A stretch of 64,000 nucleotides of DNA from Hondaea fermentalgiana (Eukaryota > Sar > Bigyra > Thraustochytrida > Thraustochytriidae), in contig NPFB01000122.1 in NCBI GenBank assembly GCA_014084085.1, positions 242,358-306,357 on the forward strand, given 5' to 3'. Below, piece by piece: positions 26,401 through 34,575 of this stretch. Under the pieces are notes generated by a model that did not search any database, was not told the DNA's origin, and was given only the letters and a program-made list of their open reading frames with translations. The stretch's first letter is position 1; each line of letters begins with the position of its first letter. Position numbers and translations under genes: made by a program.

Positions 26401-28844
26401 CAGAACACACTTCGCTTGTTTCGACGCTGCAACCTATTTTCGACAGAGCCATTAGCGCTAAAGACAGAGCCAGCGTCTGCAGTTGCGCTGGTACCCTGAA
26501 AGACAAAGATGGCGAAGCCATGCAGAAAGTAGAGTCCTACCATCCAGCGTCTCTCTTTGGCTTTGACCTTGAGCAGTATTGCTCGGATGAAGCCTCGGAT
26601 CGTCGAATGCTGGCTATCCAAGACCTGGACGATGTAGAAGTCCTCATCATCAAGGCAGTCTCAGACGAGGCCGAGCTCGGGCACTTTCGGGATCCTTTAC
26701 GCGATCTAGAAATCTCGTTCGCCCAGCTCAAGAGTATCGAGATCGAGCTCTCAGAGGATATGAAACGTTGGGAGCACTCGCTGCGTGATCTCGAGGGGAC
26801 GCACGCAGCGGACCCCCAGGAGGACCCCGCTCTGGCTGACTACCAGCAGTATGAGAAAGCCTATTTGGAGCGCAAGATACTTGCAACGAAGACCATTCTT
26901 GACGCTCGACAAGAGTCAGCAGATTGTATTGCGCAGCTGCTGGAAGACTTCGACGACCTACGAGCTCGTTTCAAACAATCAAAACGTGGTATCTTCAATC
27001 TTTTGGCAGCAGCGCGTCAAAAGAGAAATGCACTTTTTGACGGGGAGAACGAAGGTCTTCAGGAAGCGCTCGAAACGTATCGCGCATGCGTCGAGTATAT
27101 GAGTGTGTACGTGACAAGCTATCTATGCCGTAGCCTGCCTGATCGTGCTCACGCACAAGTTGCCCTTGCAGAGACGATGATGACTGCTCGAGTCAAGATC
27201 GAGAGCATCCGCGTCAACGCAGGCGCATTAGACCGCACAATTAATCTACAGGCCTCCCACATGGAAGTCGTCAGTGGAGCTTTGCTATCCTTCACTGATT
27301 GCATCGATGCAAGAAAGCGTACTGTCAAAGAAAAGATGCACAAAATGGATGAAGATTTGAACGCGGCGCGCGAGCGTTGGCTTCAAGAAATTGAGGACGC
27401 TGAAATGGAGCTACAGACACATCGAGAGCGATACGAAAAAGTGCACCAAGCGGAGGAAGATGCGCGGATGCTCATCGACGAGGAACGTGCCGCAGTTGAG
27501 GCCTACGAGGAATATCAGCGACAAAACAGACCGCGCACGAAGGAAGAGATTGCTGCGGAGCTCGAGAGTGAGATTCAGGACCTGGCAGACATGTTTGACG
27601 TCTCGCGACGCATCCGTCGTTTCCTCATTATTGTGGAAACGTGCGCAAACAAAGCGCAAAAGACTAGTTTTGAAGCCCGTCAGATTTTCATCGCCTCGCA
27701 GCGCGCTCGTGAGATACCTGGCGCGGTTGCAGCGGGAGACTTTGACCAGCTCGAAGATCAATGCATCCGCATTGGGAAAAGACTTCGTACCGGGCGTTTC
27801 TTGCTGGCAGATTTGCAGTCCGCCTTTGAGTTCCACTACCCAGAACTCAGACACCGACTATTTACACTCAAAGACGAGGTTAAGCTTGAACATGGCCGCC
27901 GACGCAGCCTGCGTGGTAGCGGTGAGAGCGGGGCGCTATCGGACTCTGACAGCGACTCAGAATACAGTGTCCCCGAAGAGTTCGCGGATGGAAGGATGAA
28001 TTTGGATCGCGCAATACATTCATGCGCGCAGGACGTCGAGTACCTCGCGGACCTCTGCAGCGAATGGGCCGAGGTGGTCGGCCCCGAGGAGGCGCAGCGA
28101 AGGCGTCAGCAGGCTGACCCACAAGATGATAGCAACACGGAAGCGCAAGTGGCCAACCACGCCCCGAAAAGTAGACTCGAAAGGATCGCCAAAGCGCCGC
28201 AAGAAGGTTTGCAAAGATCGTACGTTTTGTATGTGAATCGAAAGCAGCGCTTTCGCAACCGAGTTCTCGCGCCGGCATTAAAACGCGCTGGTGACCCCTT
28301 TGGCGCCAAAGAAGCGAGAAGGCACGAGGCGGCAACAACGATCCAGCGCCATGTGCGTGGTTTCTTGTGTCGCAAGCGGCTGCTGATTGAGGCCGTAATA
28401 CGTGTGCAGCTTGCATACCGCAAGTTCAAGGCCTACAAGAAATTCAAAAAAGCGCTTTTTGCCAGCACGGCCAAGTATTACGACGTTATTTCGTGTCGAT
28501 ACTATTACGTGTGGGCAGGGGGGAAGGTAGCGTGGGCGCCGCCCGAACCAATTGCAGACTGGTACATTCCGTATGGAAAACGTACCAAACGGCCTTTAGG
28601 TTACGAGTGGACCAAGGCTGAGGCCGCCACGCTCATTCAGAGCATAGTGCGAGCACGCGCCGAAAGAAAGCGATACGTCCAGCGAGTCATGGAGTCCTTT
28701 GAAAAAGTGTACGAGCCTTCGCGTCAAGCTTGTTTTTACCAGAACAAATTCACAGGCAAGTGTCAGTGGCACAAGCCTTTGGGCCTTGGACTGCTCGACA
28801 TCCCCATCGCTAACCTCGACACAGAGGGTTTCGTAGAAAGGTAA
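23496..28844 (+). CDS. PH / multi-IQ / coiled-coil / WW-like scaffold protein
   Basis: The reading frame is open from a GTG at 23406, but the first ATG is at 23496, giving 1782 residues. After a basic, disordered N-terminus of about 260 residues comes a PH-like domain (about 269-389; GWLFRQGEFAHDI at the start, RWVLGCPDERTTLRWLQVLR at the end). About 13 IQ-type calmodulin-binding motifs follow at about 466-835 (for example IQSFWRGRLAHAI, MQRVWRGHLARRQYA, IQTWCRAI). Then comes a long coiled-coil region (about 1060-1370), and three further IQ motifs from about 1610. Two WW-like segments are near the C-terminus (AKYYDVISCRYYYVWAGG and ACFYQNKFTGKCQWHKP). The array resembles ASPM-type calmodulin-binding scaffolds, but there is no motor or calponin domain. 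A cytoskeletal or ciliary scaffold that binds calmodulin and phosphoinositides is inferred, not shown. Confidence 0.8.
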   Translation: MDDVRDEDVAPRRNRTSAHGIRRGTSPLARKRPRTEETTTRTHDQHSQHWQHHNNDLKADSDRVSHHCKPSRGHKRREFLGKSPRARPRTVAEASPSFLRRPQTRSLAVSREKLQRRTHTRALKRAQTSDVAQRQRSKGDKEAHNAQWDEVWTFLPKVLRSESANNEEEANDSQEMRVFTLHRRERPSTNHRDSRPEPANSPRCTDHSIYARPKSTTALSRRPVNPFFQSRESPARPLTTMAVGQPVPRRARTAQAPLPLPFLDATSGACRGWLFRQGEFAHDILDLEQVHQQLQWRPFYFVADSQARSLIQLRSPAYDKAQKVARLDGAVIAGRGFRRMPHGDGVFVMEIVSKTGVRDCTERWVLGCPDERTTLRWLQVLRFCALGRPPQMEFHSNLLTEDDVFGNPCHGNIDPDIFSSDDESDEEKGAEGKIPKTLIAQSSLRLFDGIPVRKELEKCGLVLRPDGSVLSIEVEAVLCIQSFWRGRLAHAIVFGERGMLEQSHRAIQIQAWSRQIEAVTIAQKRRRQRDAAIAIQCLARSSAARGVLRVKRSRAKAARQIQGAYRAHTARQLLRDLQRARRQLLAEHLDGVLDQVTRHCENHAALCLELSRRASALRLQCFWRRQLARMRADRIRRYRAAAKLQAAYIGSRHWKAYRALRIKVLRIQSLARRRAGILAARERRHQLRGAQTMQRVWRGHLARRQYAETKRAAIILQSFARRVLAWRRVAAIRRENARRHAAATVVQRNERCWRERSRFLHMRERHRAATKIQTWCRAISQMHRWLDMSHAILVLQTFWRKIEAKHLAQLLSEARQARAAACIQRAFRAYWFWKNLVQGRHKVAHSWRRPNFLLFHGALRTSDGKAQFLKISTVDEVLNLRVEMFDGVQVSSCSISNRALLESGPLWGENYRNEIARRVWNVLAQKKKVMARVPLSDTLKREARLQRFMRELESGIVQRLPQDWDAVAAEHTSLVSTLQPIFDRAISAKDRASVCSCAGTLKDKDGEAMQKVESYHPASLFGFDLEQYCSDEASDRRMLAIQDLDDVEVLIIKAVSDEAELGHFRDPLRDLEISFAQLKSIEIELSEDMKRWEHSLRDLEGTHAADPQEDPALADYQQYEKAYLERKILATKTILDARQESADCIAQLLEDFDDLRARFKQSKRGIFNLLAAARQKRNALFDGENEGLQEALETYRACVEYMSVYVTSYLCRSLPDRAHAQVALAETMMTARVKIESIRVNAGALDRTINLQASHMEVVSGALLSFTDCIDARKRTVKEKMHKMDEDLNAARERWLQEIEDAEMELQTHRERYEKVHQAEEDARMLIDEERAAVEAYEEYQRQNRPRTKEEIAAELESEIQDLADMFDVSRRIRRFLIIVETCANKAQKTSFEARQIFIASQRAREIPGAVAAGDFDQLEDQCIRIGKRLRTGRFLLADLQSAFEFHYPELRHRLFTLKDEVKLEHGRRRSLRGSGESGALSDSDSDSEYSVPEEFADGRMNLDRAIHSCAQDVEYLADLCSEWAEVVGPEEAQRRRQQADPQDDSNTEAQVANHAPKSRLERIAKAPQEGLQRSYVLYVNRKQRFRNRVLAPALKRAGDPFGAKEARRHEAATTIQRHVRGFLCRKRLLIEAVIRVQLAYRKFKAYKKFKKALFASTAKYYDVISCRYYYVWAGGKVAWAPPEPIADWYIPYGKRTKRPLGYEWTKAEAATLIQSIVRARAERKRYVQRVMESFEKVYEPSRQACFYQNKFTGKCQWHKPLGLGLLDIPIANLDTEGFVER

Positions 28845-29361
28845 AAGTTAAAGGCAAAACGAGAGATTCAGCCAGTTCCATAGAGGTCACCTGGAAATGA
28901 AAGAACAGATTCAAGCGAATGCTGTATCCTGGAAGGACCAGATTCAGGTTCATACCGGACAGCTGTCCAATGATGTCGCCACATTCTGGGGCTCCGCCAA
29001 AGTTGCTGTTCCCAATGCCTAAAGAGAAAGAGAGAAAAAGAGAGAAAAGAGGCCCGTATCGGTTTTCAAGAAAAGGGGGACTAGTATGATGAGCTCGTTT
29101 TGCCGGGCGACAAACGGCTCGCGCGATCCATCGCCTGTCGCACAGGAAGGAAGAAAAGAAGACTGGCCCGGTTTGGCCAGAAATAGCGTTGGGGGCGAAG
29201 ATTCTCGTTCTGGGCATTGTTCATAATGATTCATCATCACCAATCATAGACCCATCTTGAATTTACCGCGAGGCCGAGCAGGAGAAAGAGAGAGGGAGAA
29301 AGAGAGAGAAGAGTGGATAAGTCAGTGAAAGAGAGAGAAAAGAATCCGTGGAGAAACGCAA
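28845..29361. other. Convergent intergenic region with a possible small ORF
   Basis: This 517-bp region lies between the convergent 3' ends of the PH/IQ gene and the YTH gene. A frame at 28897-29022 (+), 41 codons from ATG, has a normal amino-acid mixture (WKDQIQVHTGQLSNDVATFW) unlike the low-complexity surroundings. The rest is GA-rich simple sequence near 29022-29060 and 29278-29340, probably untranslated. I do not claim a gene. Confidence 0.35.
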
Positions 29362-31093
29362 TCACTCTTCCGCAGCAGGCGCCGGAGCATCAGCAGGTGC
29401 TGCTGCGCCGTCAGTCGTGGGCTTTGATCCAGGCGCAGCCACCTTTTTGGGAGCCTTGCCCTTCTTGACTTGAATGTCAAATTGGTACTGGGAGCGAAGA
29501 GTCTGAGCCCCATCACTACCCTCGACCTTGCGCGAGGAACGAGAGCGGGCAGCGTCGTCGCCGGTGGCCCGTCCACCGGCGCCTCCGGAGCGAGATCCGC
29601 CCTCGCGGTCCCGGTCACGAGGACCGCGGCCGCCTTCACGGTTGGCGCCGCCTTCTCGGCCGCGACCGCCGCCCCGGCGCTCGTCCATGCCGCGCGAGCT
29701 ACGTCCGCCGCCACGGCCCCTACCTCGACCACCTCGGGGCTTCGATTCGTGCGACTGGTTATTCGTGTTCGAGTTCGAGTTCGGGGACGACGACGGGACT
29801 ACGGTCGAGTCGGCGCCGCGCGAACCACCCTGGCCACCCTGGCCCCGCTGACCGCCGCCACGGCCGCGGCCGCCCGAGCTGTAGCGCATGCCGCGTCCAC
29901 GGCCACGCGTGGAACCGTTTGCCGTACGGGGCCGCGGTCCACCGCACATGAGCATCGACTGACGAGGAGGCTTTCCCATCTGCTCCGCCATCATGTACTC
30001 CTGAAAATCAAGAAGAATACCACCATTGAACTTGAACCTGCCCATGGTGTCGAAGGCAAAGTTGCCCTGATGCGAGGACACTGCATAGACCTTGGGTGTC
30101 TCGACAGCTGGCGCCTGCGCGGCATCCGGCTTGTCCGACGGGGCGGAGCCAGCGGCATCGCCGTTCTCACCATCCGCGGGCTTGTCAGCACCGGCCGCAG
30201 ACTCCGCCGAGGCGGGGTCGACGCCATTCGCAGGCGCTGCAGCAGACTCCTCGGCACCGGCCTTGGCCGGCTGGTCAGCAGAAGCTTCACTCTTGCCATC
30301 GCCAGCAGGCGCGGCCGACGAGGGAGCAGCAATCTGGGATGATGAGTTCCGGCGTTGCAAGCGGGATTCGGACGGAACATCGGGGTTGTTAAGGAAGTTG
30401 ATGGTCTTGAGGTTGTGAATGGGAATGTCACGAACGTAGATCCAGCGAAGTTGCACAAAGTGCTCGCCAGAGCCTTCACCCTTGATCACGGGAGAGAGAA
30501 CCTGAGCCACACCAACCAACTTGCGCAGACTGGGGATCTTGAAGAAGACGATAAGGGCTCCGACGCCAACGGTTTCAGCGTAGGCACTGTTGAGCTTGGC
30601 CTCGGTCTCTGGACTGTCTGGGACCCAGGCCATTCGCTTGATGGCGTAATACACTTCCATTTCGTTGGCGCATTCCACAACAAAGTACCGACGGCCGTTC
30701 TGCGATGCGGGCACCTCTTCCGAGTTCACAAAGGCGAGGAAGCCAAAGGCGCAGATGGTGCGCAGGTGCTTGCACATCAAGTCGATCTGTTCCATTCCCG
30801 GCGGCAGTTGCTGGCCTGTAAGTACCATATTGTGATAACTCGGGTCAAGATTGGCGCAGACCATGGCAAAGGGGTTCATCTGAAAGTGGTTTGCCCAAAC
30901 AAAGACGCGCTGTGCCTCGGCGAACTGCCTTGCGCTCGTCTTTACTTCGGCGCTCCAATTCCTGTTCGGGCCAGTGTTGGACGGACCGCGCGATCCACGA
31001 TGCTGCTGCTGCTGCTGATGATGATGATCACCGTTGCTGCTGCTACGAGCCTGCTGCTGCTGTTGCTGCTGCGCCGGGGCGGGGGATGGCGAC

Positions 31094-31126
<33 letters not shown>

Positions 31127-31743
31127 GTCGCAGACTCGTCTTGCGCACCAGAGCTACCTTCTGCGCCAGCTTCAAGAGCTTGCTGCTCGGGCATGTTCTG
31201 GTCGCGAGCAATCTGTGCCCAGCTCATCTGCCCACCAGAGGTCTTTTCACCAACGTTCATGCTGGCAACGGCCTCCGAGGCTTCAGTCACGTCCTTGTCT
31301 GCGCCTTCCGGGGCCTTTGCCTTCTCCACCGGGGCTGGCGCGGACTCGGATTGAGGAGGGGCGGTGCCGGCGCCAGCGCCAGCAGCGTTGTTGGCTTCTG
31401 CAGGCGGCGCCCCCCCTGGAGGTCCGCTGTTGCTGCCGGATCCCATGGGCATTGGTGGATGATACATCATCTGCGGCGGGTACATCATTGGCGGCATGGG
31501 GTAACCGTGCATGCCAGGAGGATAAGCCTGGCCGTACGGATCATACATTGGTTGTCCGTACGCGCCGGGCGGAGGCGGGGCGGGGTAGCCTTGGCCGCCG
31601 CCCACGGGGCCTCCGGGGCCACCCATCATATGCTGCTGCTGCTGCTGCTGCTGCTGGGGGTGCGGTTGACCCCCTTGTGGGCCTACGCCGTGCTGATGGT
31701 CTTGATGCGCCATCTGCGGCGCGTTGTCTGCGTGATCCGCCAT
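29362..31743 (-). CDS. Divergent YTH-domain RNA-binding protein with RGG tail
   Basis: The 793-residue product starts at ATG 31743. The frame is open further upstream, but only through leader-like sequence. The first 220 residues are rich in Pro, Gln, Gly and Met, with several Gln runs. A YTH-like domain begins near residue 348: RRYFVVECANEMEVYYAIKR, then MAWVPDSPETEAKLNSAYAE, GALIVFFKI, LVGVAQVLSPV, and RWIYVRDIPIHNLKTINFLN, in the order expected for YTH. An insertion of about 120 low-complexity residues precedes a segment resembling the family C-terminus (ILLDFQEYMMAEQM, about 572-585). The tail (about 598-728) is a classical RGG/GR-rich RNA-binding region. YTH proteins read N6-methyladenosine in mRNA. 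Here the first cage Trp is present, but the two aromatic residues expected in the next loop are missing. RNA binding is likely; m6A reading is doubtful. Confidence 0.78.
31002..31128 (-). repeat. CAG-type runs encoding Gln tracts in the YTH gene
   Basis: Several CTG-rich tracts on the plus strand (about 31002-31022, 31053-31072, 31095-31128, and a further one at 31631-31655) encode Gln runs on the minus strand in the disordered N-terminal half of the YTH protein. Confidence 0.85.
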
Positions 31744-32159
31744 CCTTGCTCCTTTTGGCGCAGGACTGACTACTGCTCCAAGGCAAATTCGCCGCTGCCA
31801 CTGCTGCTGCTGCTGCTCAGGGTCGCTGCAACGAAAATATCTTTTGTGCGCGAGCAAATCCACGCGCACGCGTTGAGAGCGCGCGACCGCGCGAGGAGCA
31901 ACGTCGAGCGCGGGGCGCACGAGCGCGAGGTCCTCGGCCGCAGACCGTGCAGGGTCTTGCTCGCCCTTGCTTGCCTGTCTGCTGCGCGCGGCCAGCTGCC
32001 TGGCTGGCGGGGCGCGTATCCAAGCCGCCTGCCTGCGTGCGTGCCGTTGCTCGCTCGCTCGCACGGCGCGGCGCCGTCGGGCAGCGCGACTCGCTGCCGC
32101 GGCGGGCGGGCGGGCTAGCGCGCGGGCGGGCGGGCGGGCGGTCCGCGCGCAGGGAGCGG

Positions 32160-32259
32160 NNNNNNNNNNNNNNNNNNNNNNNNNNNNNNNNNNNNNNNNN
32201 NNNNNNNNNNNNNNNNNNNNNNNNNNNNNNNNNNNNNNNNNNNNNNNNNNNNNNNNNNN
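32160..32259. other. Assembly gap (100 N)
   Basis: Exactly 100 N, flanked by extremely GC-rich sequence. The gap falls between the 5' region of the YTH gene and the 3' part of the Gln-rich coiled-coil gene, so the C-terminus of the latter and the promoter of the former are incomplete. Confidence 0.98.
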
Positions 32260-32641
32260 GGGGGCCGCTCCGGGGCCCGCTGGAGCGCCTCGAGCTCGGG
32301 CGGGAGCCGCCGGGGCGGGAGGGGCTCGGACGGACAGAAGGCCCTCCGCACGAGGCTGGAGGGCGTGCTAGGAGAGCGCGGCGAGGTGCTCCGCTCGAGA
32401 CGGCTGCTGGCGGCAGCGGTGCTTTGGGAGAGACTTGTGCGTGCGTGGGCAAAGCTTGCGGCTGCGCGGGCTCGCAAGTTTGCGGCTGCGGCTGATGCTG
32501 TTGATGAGGATGAGGATGAAGATGATGTAGCTCTTGTTCTCGACGTTGTTTGTCTTTCGTGTGGTCGACAGGTCTCTTCAGCTCCTTTTCGGTCTCCTGC
32601 TTTTGCTGCTGCTGCTTTTGCTTTTGCTGCTGCTGCTGCTT

Positions 32642-32678
<37 letters not shown>

Positions 32679-33571
32679 TGCTTTTGCTGCTGCTGCTGCT
32701 GCTGCTGCTCTTCCACGAGTCGTTGATTGTGCGCCTCCACACGCTCAAGATGTTGGCATAGTTTGGTGTTGTCCTCAAGTTTGACCTCGAGAAGTCGACT
32801 CAAACGAGCAATCTTGCGATGCGCACTGGAGAGACGCTGGCGCAATGTCTCTCGTTCAGGCGAAAGACAAGTGTGCGGACTTGCTGGAGGACAAGGATCT
32901 TGTTGTTGATGCTGATCGTGTTGTTGATGCTGATCTTGTTCTTGCTCTTGTTTCTTGCTCTCACTTTTCCCCGTCGCTTGACCTTTCGTGCTTGCAGGAT
33001 CATCCTCTTGACCGCGCTGCGCACGCGATGAGGTCGACAACGCTTGACTGCAGAGATCAATGGCCTTCCCGAGAAGCTCAAAAAGCGCCACGCGCGATGA
33101 AGTTCGGACCAGAGGATGACTCCAGCGTCGCCTTGAAGCAGAACGAACTCTTTCGAGGCTAGAAAGAGCGTTTTGCAAAAATGTTTCAACGACGAGGTGT
33201 GGAGCTGCGCGACACGTGATGAGCGTTCGCAGCGCATCTGTTACTGCGAGCGGGTGACTCCATGCAGCCGTCTTACTGCTGCCACCGCGATGATACGCGA
33301 CCACCAGAATCGCACAAATTGTGCTTTCAGGTGTCGCAAAAGGATTATCGAAGATCTCGTCCCAATCCACCTCCACGCATACGATACTGGGACAGACTTT
33401 GTGCTTCGCGCCTCCCCCTGCGGACGAATGCGCCGCGTCGGATGGAGTTGTACACTCATCCAGAGGGCTTTGTCCAGCTGCCTTTTCCAGAACCTCGCTG
33501 TGGACATGCCATACGTGCTGGGGAATTCCAACGACGCGTAGCTCCACGTTTGCAGGGACTTTGACCGTCAT
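32260..33571 (-). CDS. Gln-rich coiled-coil protein, C-terminus lost in gap
   Basis: Starting at ATG 33571, about 437 codons can be read before the gap. Residues 1-185 look globular, with ordinary composition (VELRVVGIPQHVWHVHSEV, then VCVEVDWDEIFDNPFATPES). I do not recognise the fold. A Lys/Gln/His-rich linker follows, then a short coiled coil (about residues 245-290), then a long Gln and Gln/Lys tract encoded by CAG repeats (about 295-325). After that come Pro- and Arg-rich sequences entering the gap. The frame stays open on the other side down to 31817, but that relies on 100 placeholder bases and overlaps the YTH leader, so I do not extend the gene across it. Function unknown. A centrosomal or cytoskeletal role would be a guess. 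Confidence 0.6.
32598..32711 (-). repeat. Long interrupted CAG run (Gln/Lys tract)
   Basis: About 114 bases on the plus strand consist of CTG triplets interrupted by TTT. On the coding strand these are CAG with AAA, giving Gln interrupted by Lys. It is the longest trinucleotide tract in the window and a likely site of length variation. Confidence 0.9.
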
Positions 33572-34575
33572 TCTCGCAAGGTTTGGCTGGAGTCAACGCA
33601 ATAAATTTACGCTTTGCAACGAGCCAAGGAAAGAAAAGGATGGCAAGACCAACTTCGACTCGCTTTCACGCCTTCACGCGCGGAAGATGCAGACTCTTGT
33701 TCGACTGCCTATTCGGGTTTTGGACATCTGTAAGCTCCCCCAACAGACCAAGAAGCTTGTACAAGCGCAAGCTTGCACAAGCGGAAAAACTGTCATGAGA
33801 ACTCTACTCTCTGCACGCAATGATGTTTACGTAGATCGTTTTAGATTTCCCCCCCATTGCCTACTTTCTTGGGAAGCGTCGGGCAAAAGTCGAGTACACT
33901 TGGCTAGGGCGGTCATTCCCGCGCCGACGCGCAGAGAAAGAAAAAGTCTCATTATGCCTATGCCATGTTCCGCACGTTCACACTCAATGACGTTGTTCTT
34001 CACCATCTCGTGACGCTGGGTCCGCCTTCCCACGGCATGATGCCTGCTAGGTTTCTCTCATGCGCTTTTTCTACTTGCACGCGCGCCCGCACGTCGAGGG
34101 CGGGGAACCCTTCACTCAGATAGTCTTGCTGCACATTACATTGCAAGGCAAGGCAAGGCAAGGCAGCTAGTTATGATGGACAGCAACGATAAAGCTCTCC
34201 TATTATACCCCCCCTGAAAAGTGAAGTTTCATGTTACAAGAGTGCGCACAAGGGGCTGATTGTAAACTTTGCATTTAGCCAGTCGCCTCTGCCGGTGGTG
34301 GCGGGCAAGCCCAGTTCGCGGCGCCCGCGCGCGCGCAGCAAGGTATCGCGGGGAGCGCAGGGGTAGTGTCGCCGGTCCGCAGCGGGCATCGCTAGCGCTT
34401 CTAGACCGTCCGTCCGTCCAAAGGCTCGAGTAAAATAACTTTACGCCCAAGATCAAGCTGATTCTTCACGGACTCGACTCATCACTGTGAGCTGTAGGCC
34501 ACCAGGCGCGCTGCGCTGCGAGGCCTCGCCGCGCGGGTGTACGCAAAGTCAAGACATCCTTTTCGCGACCCCACA
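33572..34575. other. Divergent intergenic region upstream of tRNase Z
   Basis: About 1 kb lies between the Gln-rich coiled-coil gene (-) and tRNase Z (+). It contains a GCAAG pentanucleotide run at about 34143-34164, a C-run ATACCCCCCC near 34205-34214 that resembles the inverted-repeat arm at 23398, and a GTAGGCC element near 34494. I see no tRNA-like A/B box pair and no gene. Confidence 0.45.

Noticed and set aside
30355..32118. 587-codon plus-strand frame over the YTH gene
   Set aside because: It consists of Leu, Arg and Ser runs antisense to Gln/RGG-coding sequence and extends into the GC-rich flank near the gap.
31817..32159. Continuation of the Gln-rich coiled-coil frame beyond the gap
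   Set aside because: It depends on an arbitrary 100-N spacer and overlaps the YTH gene leader; composition is Arg/Ala/Pro noise.
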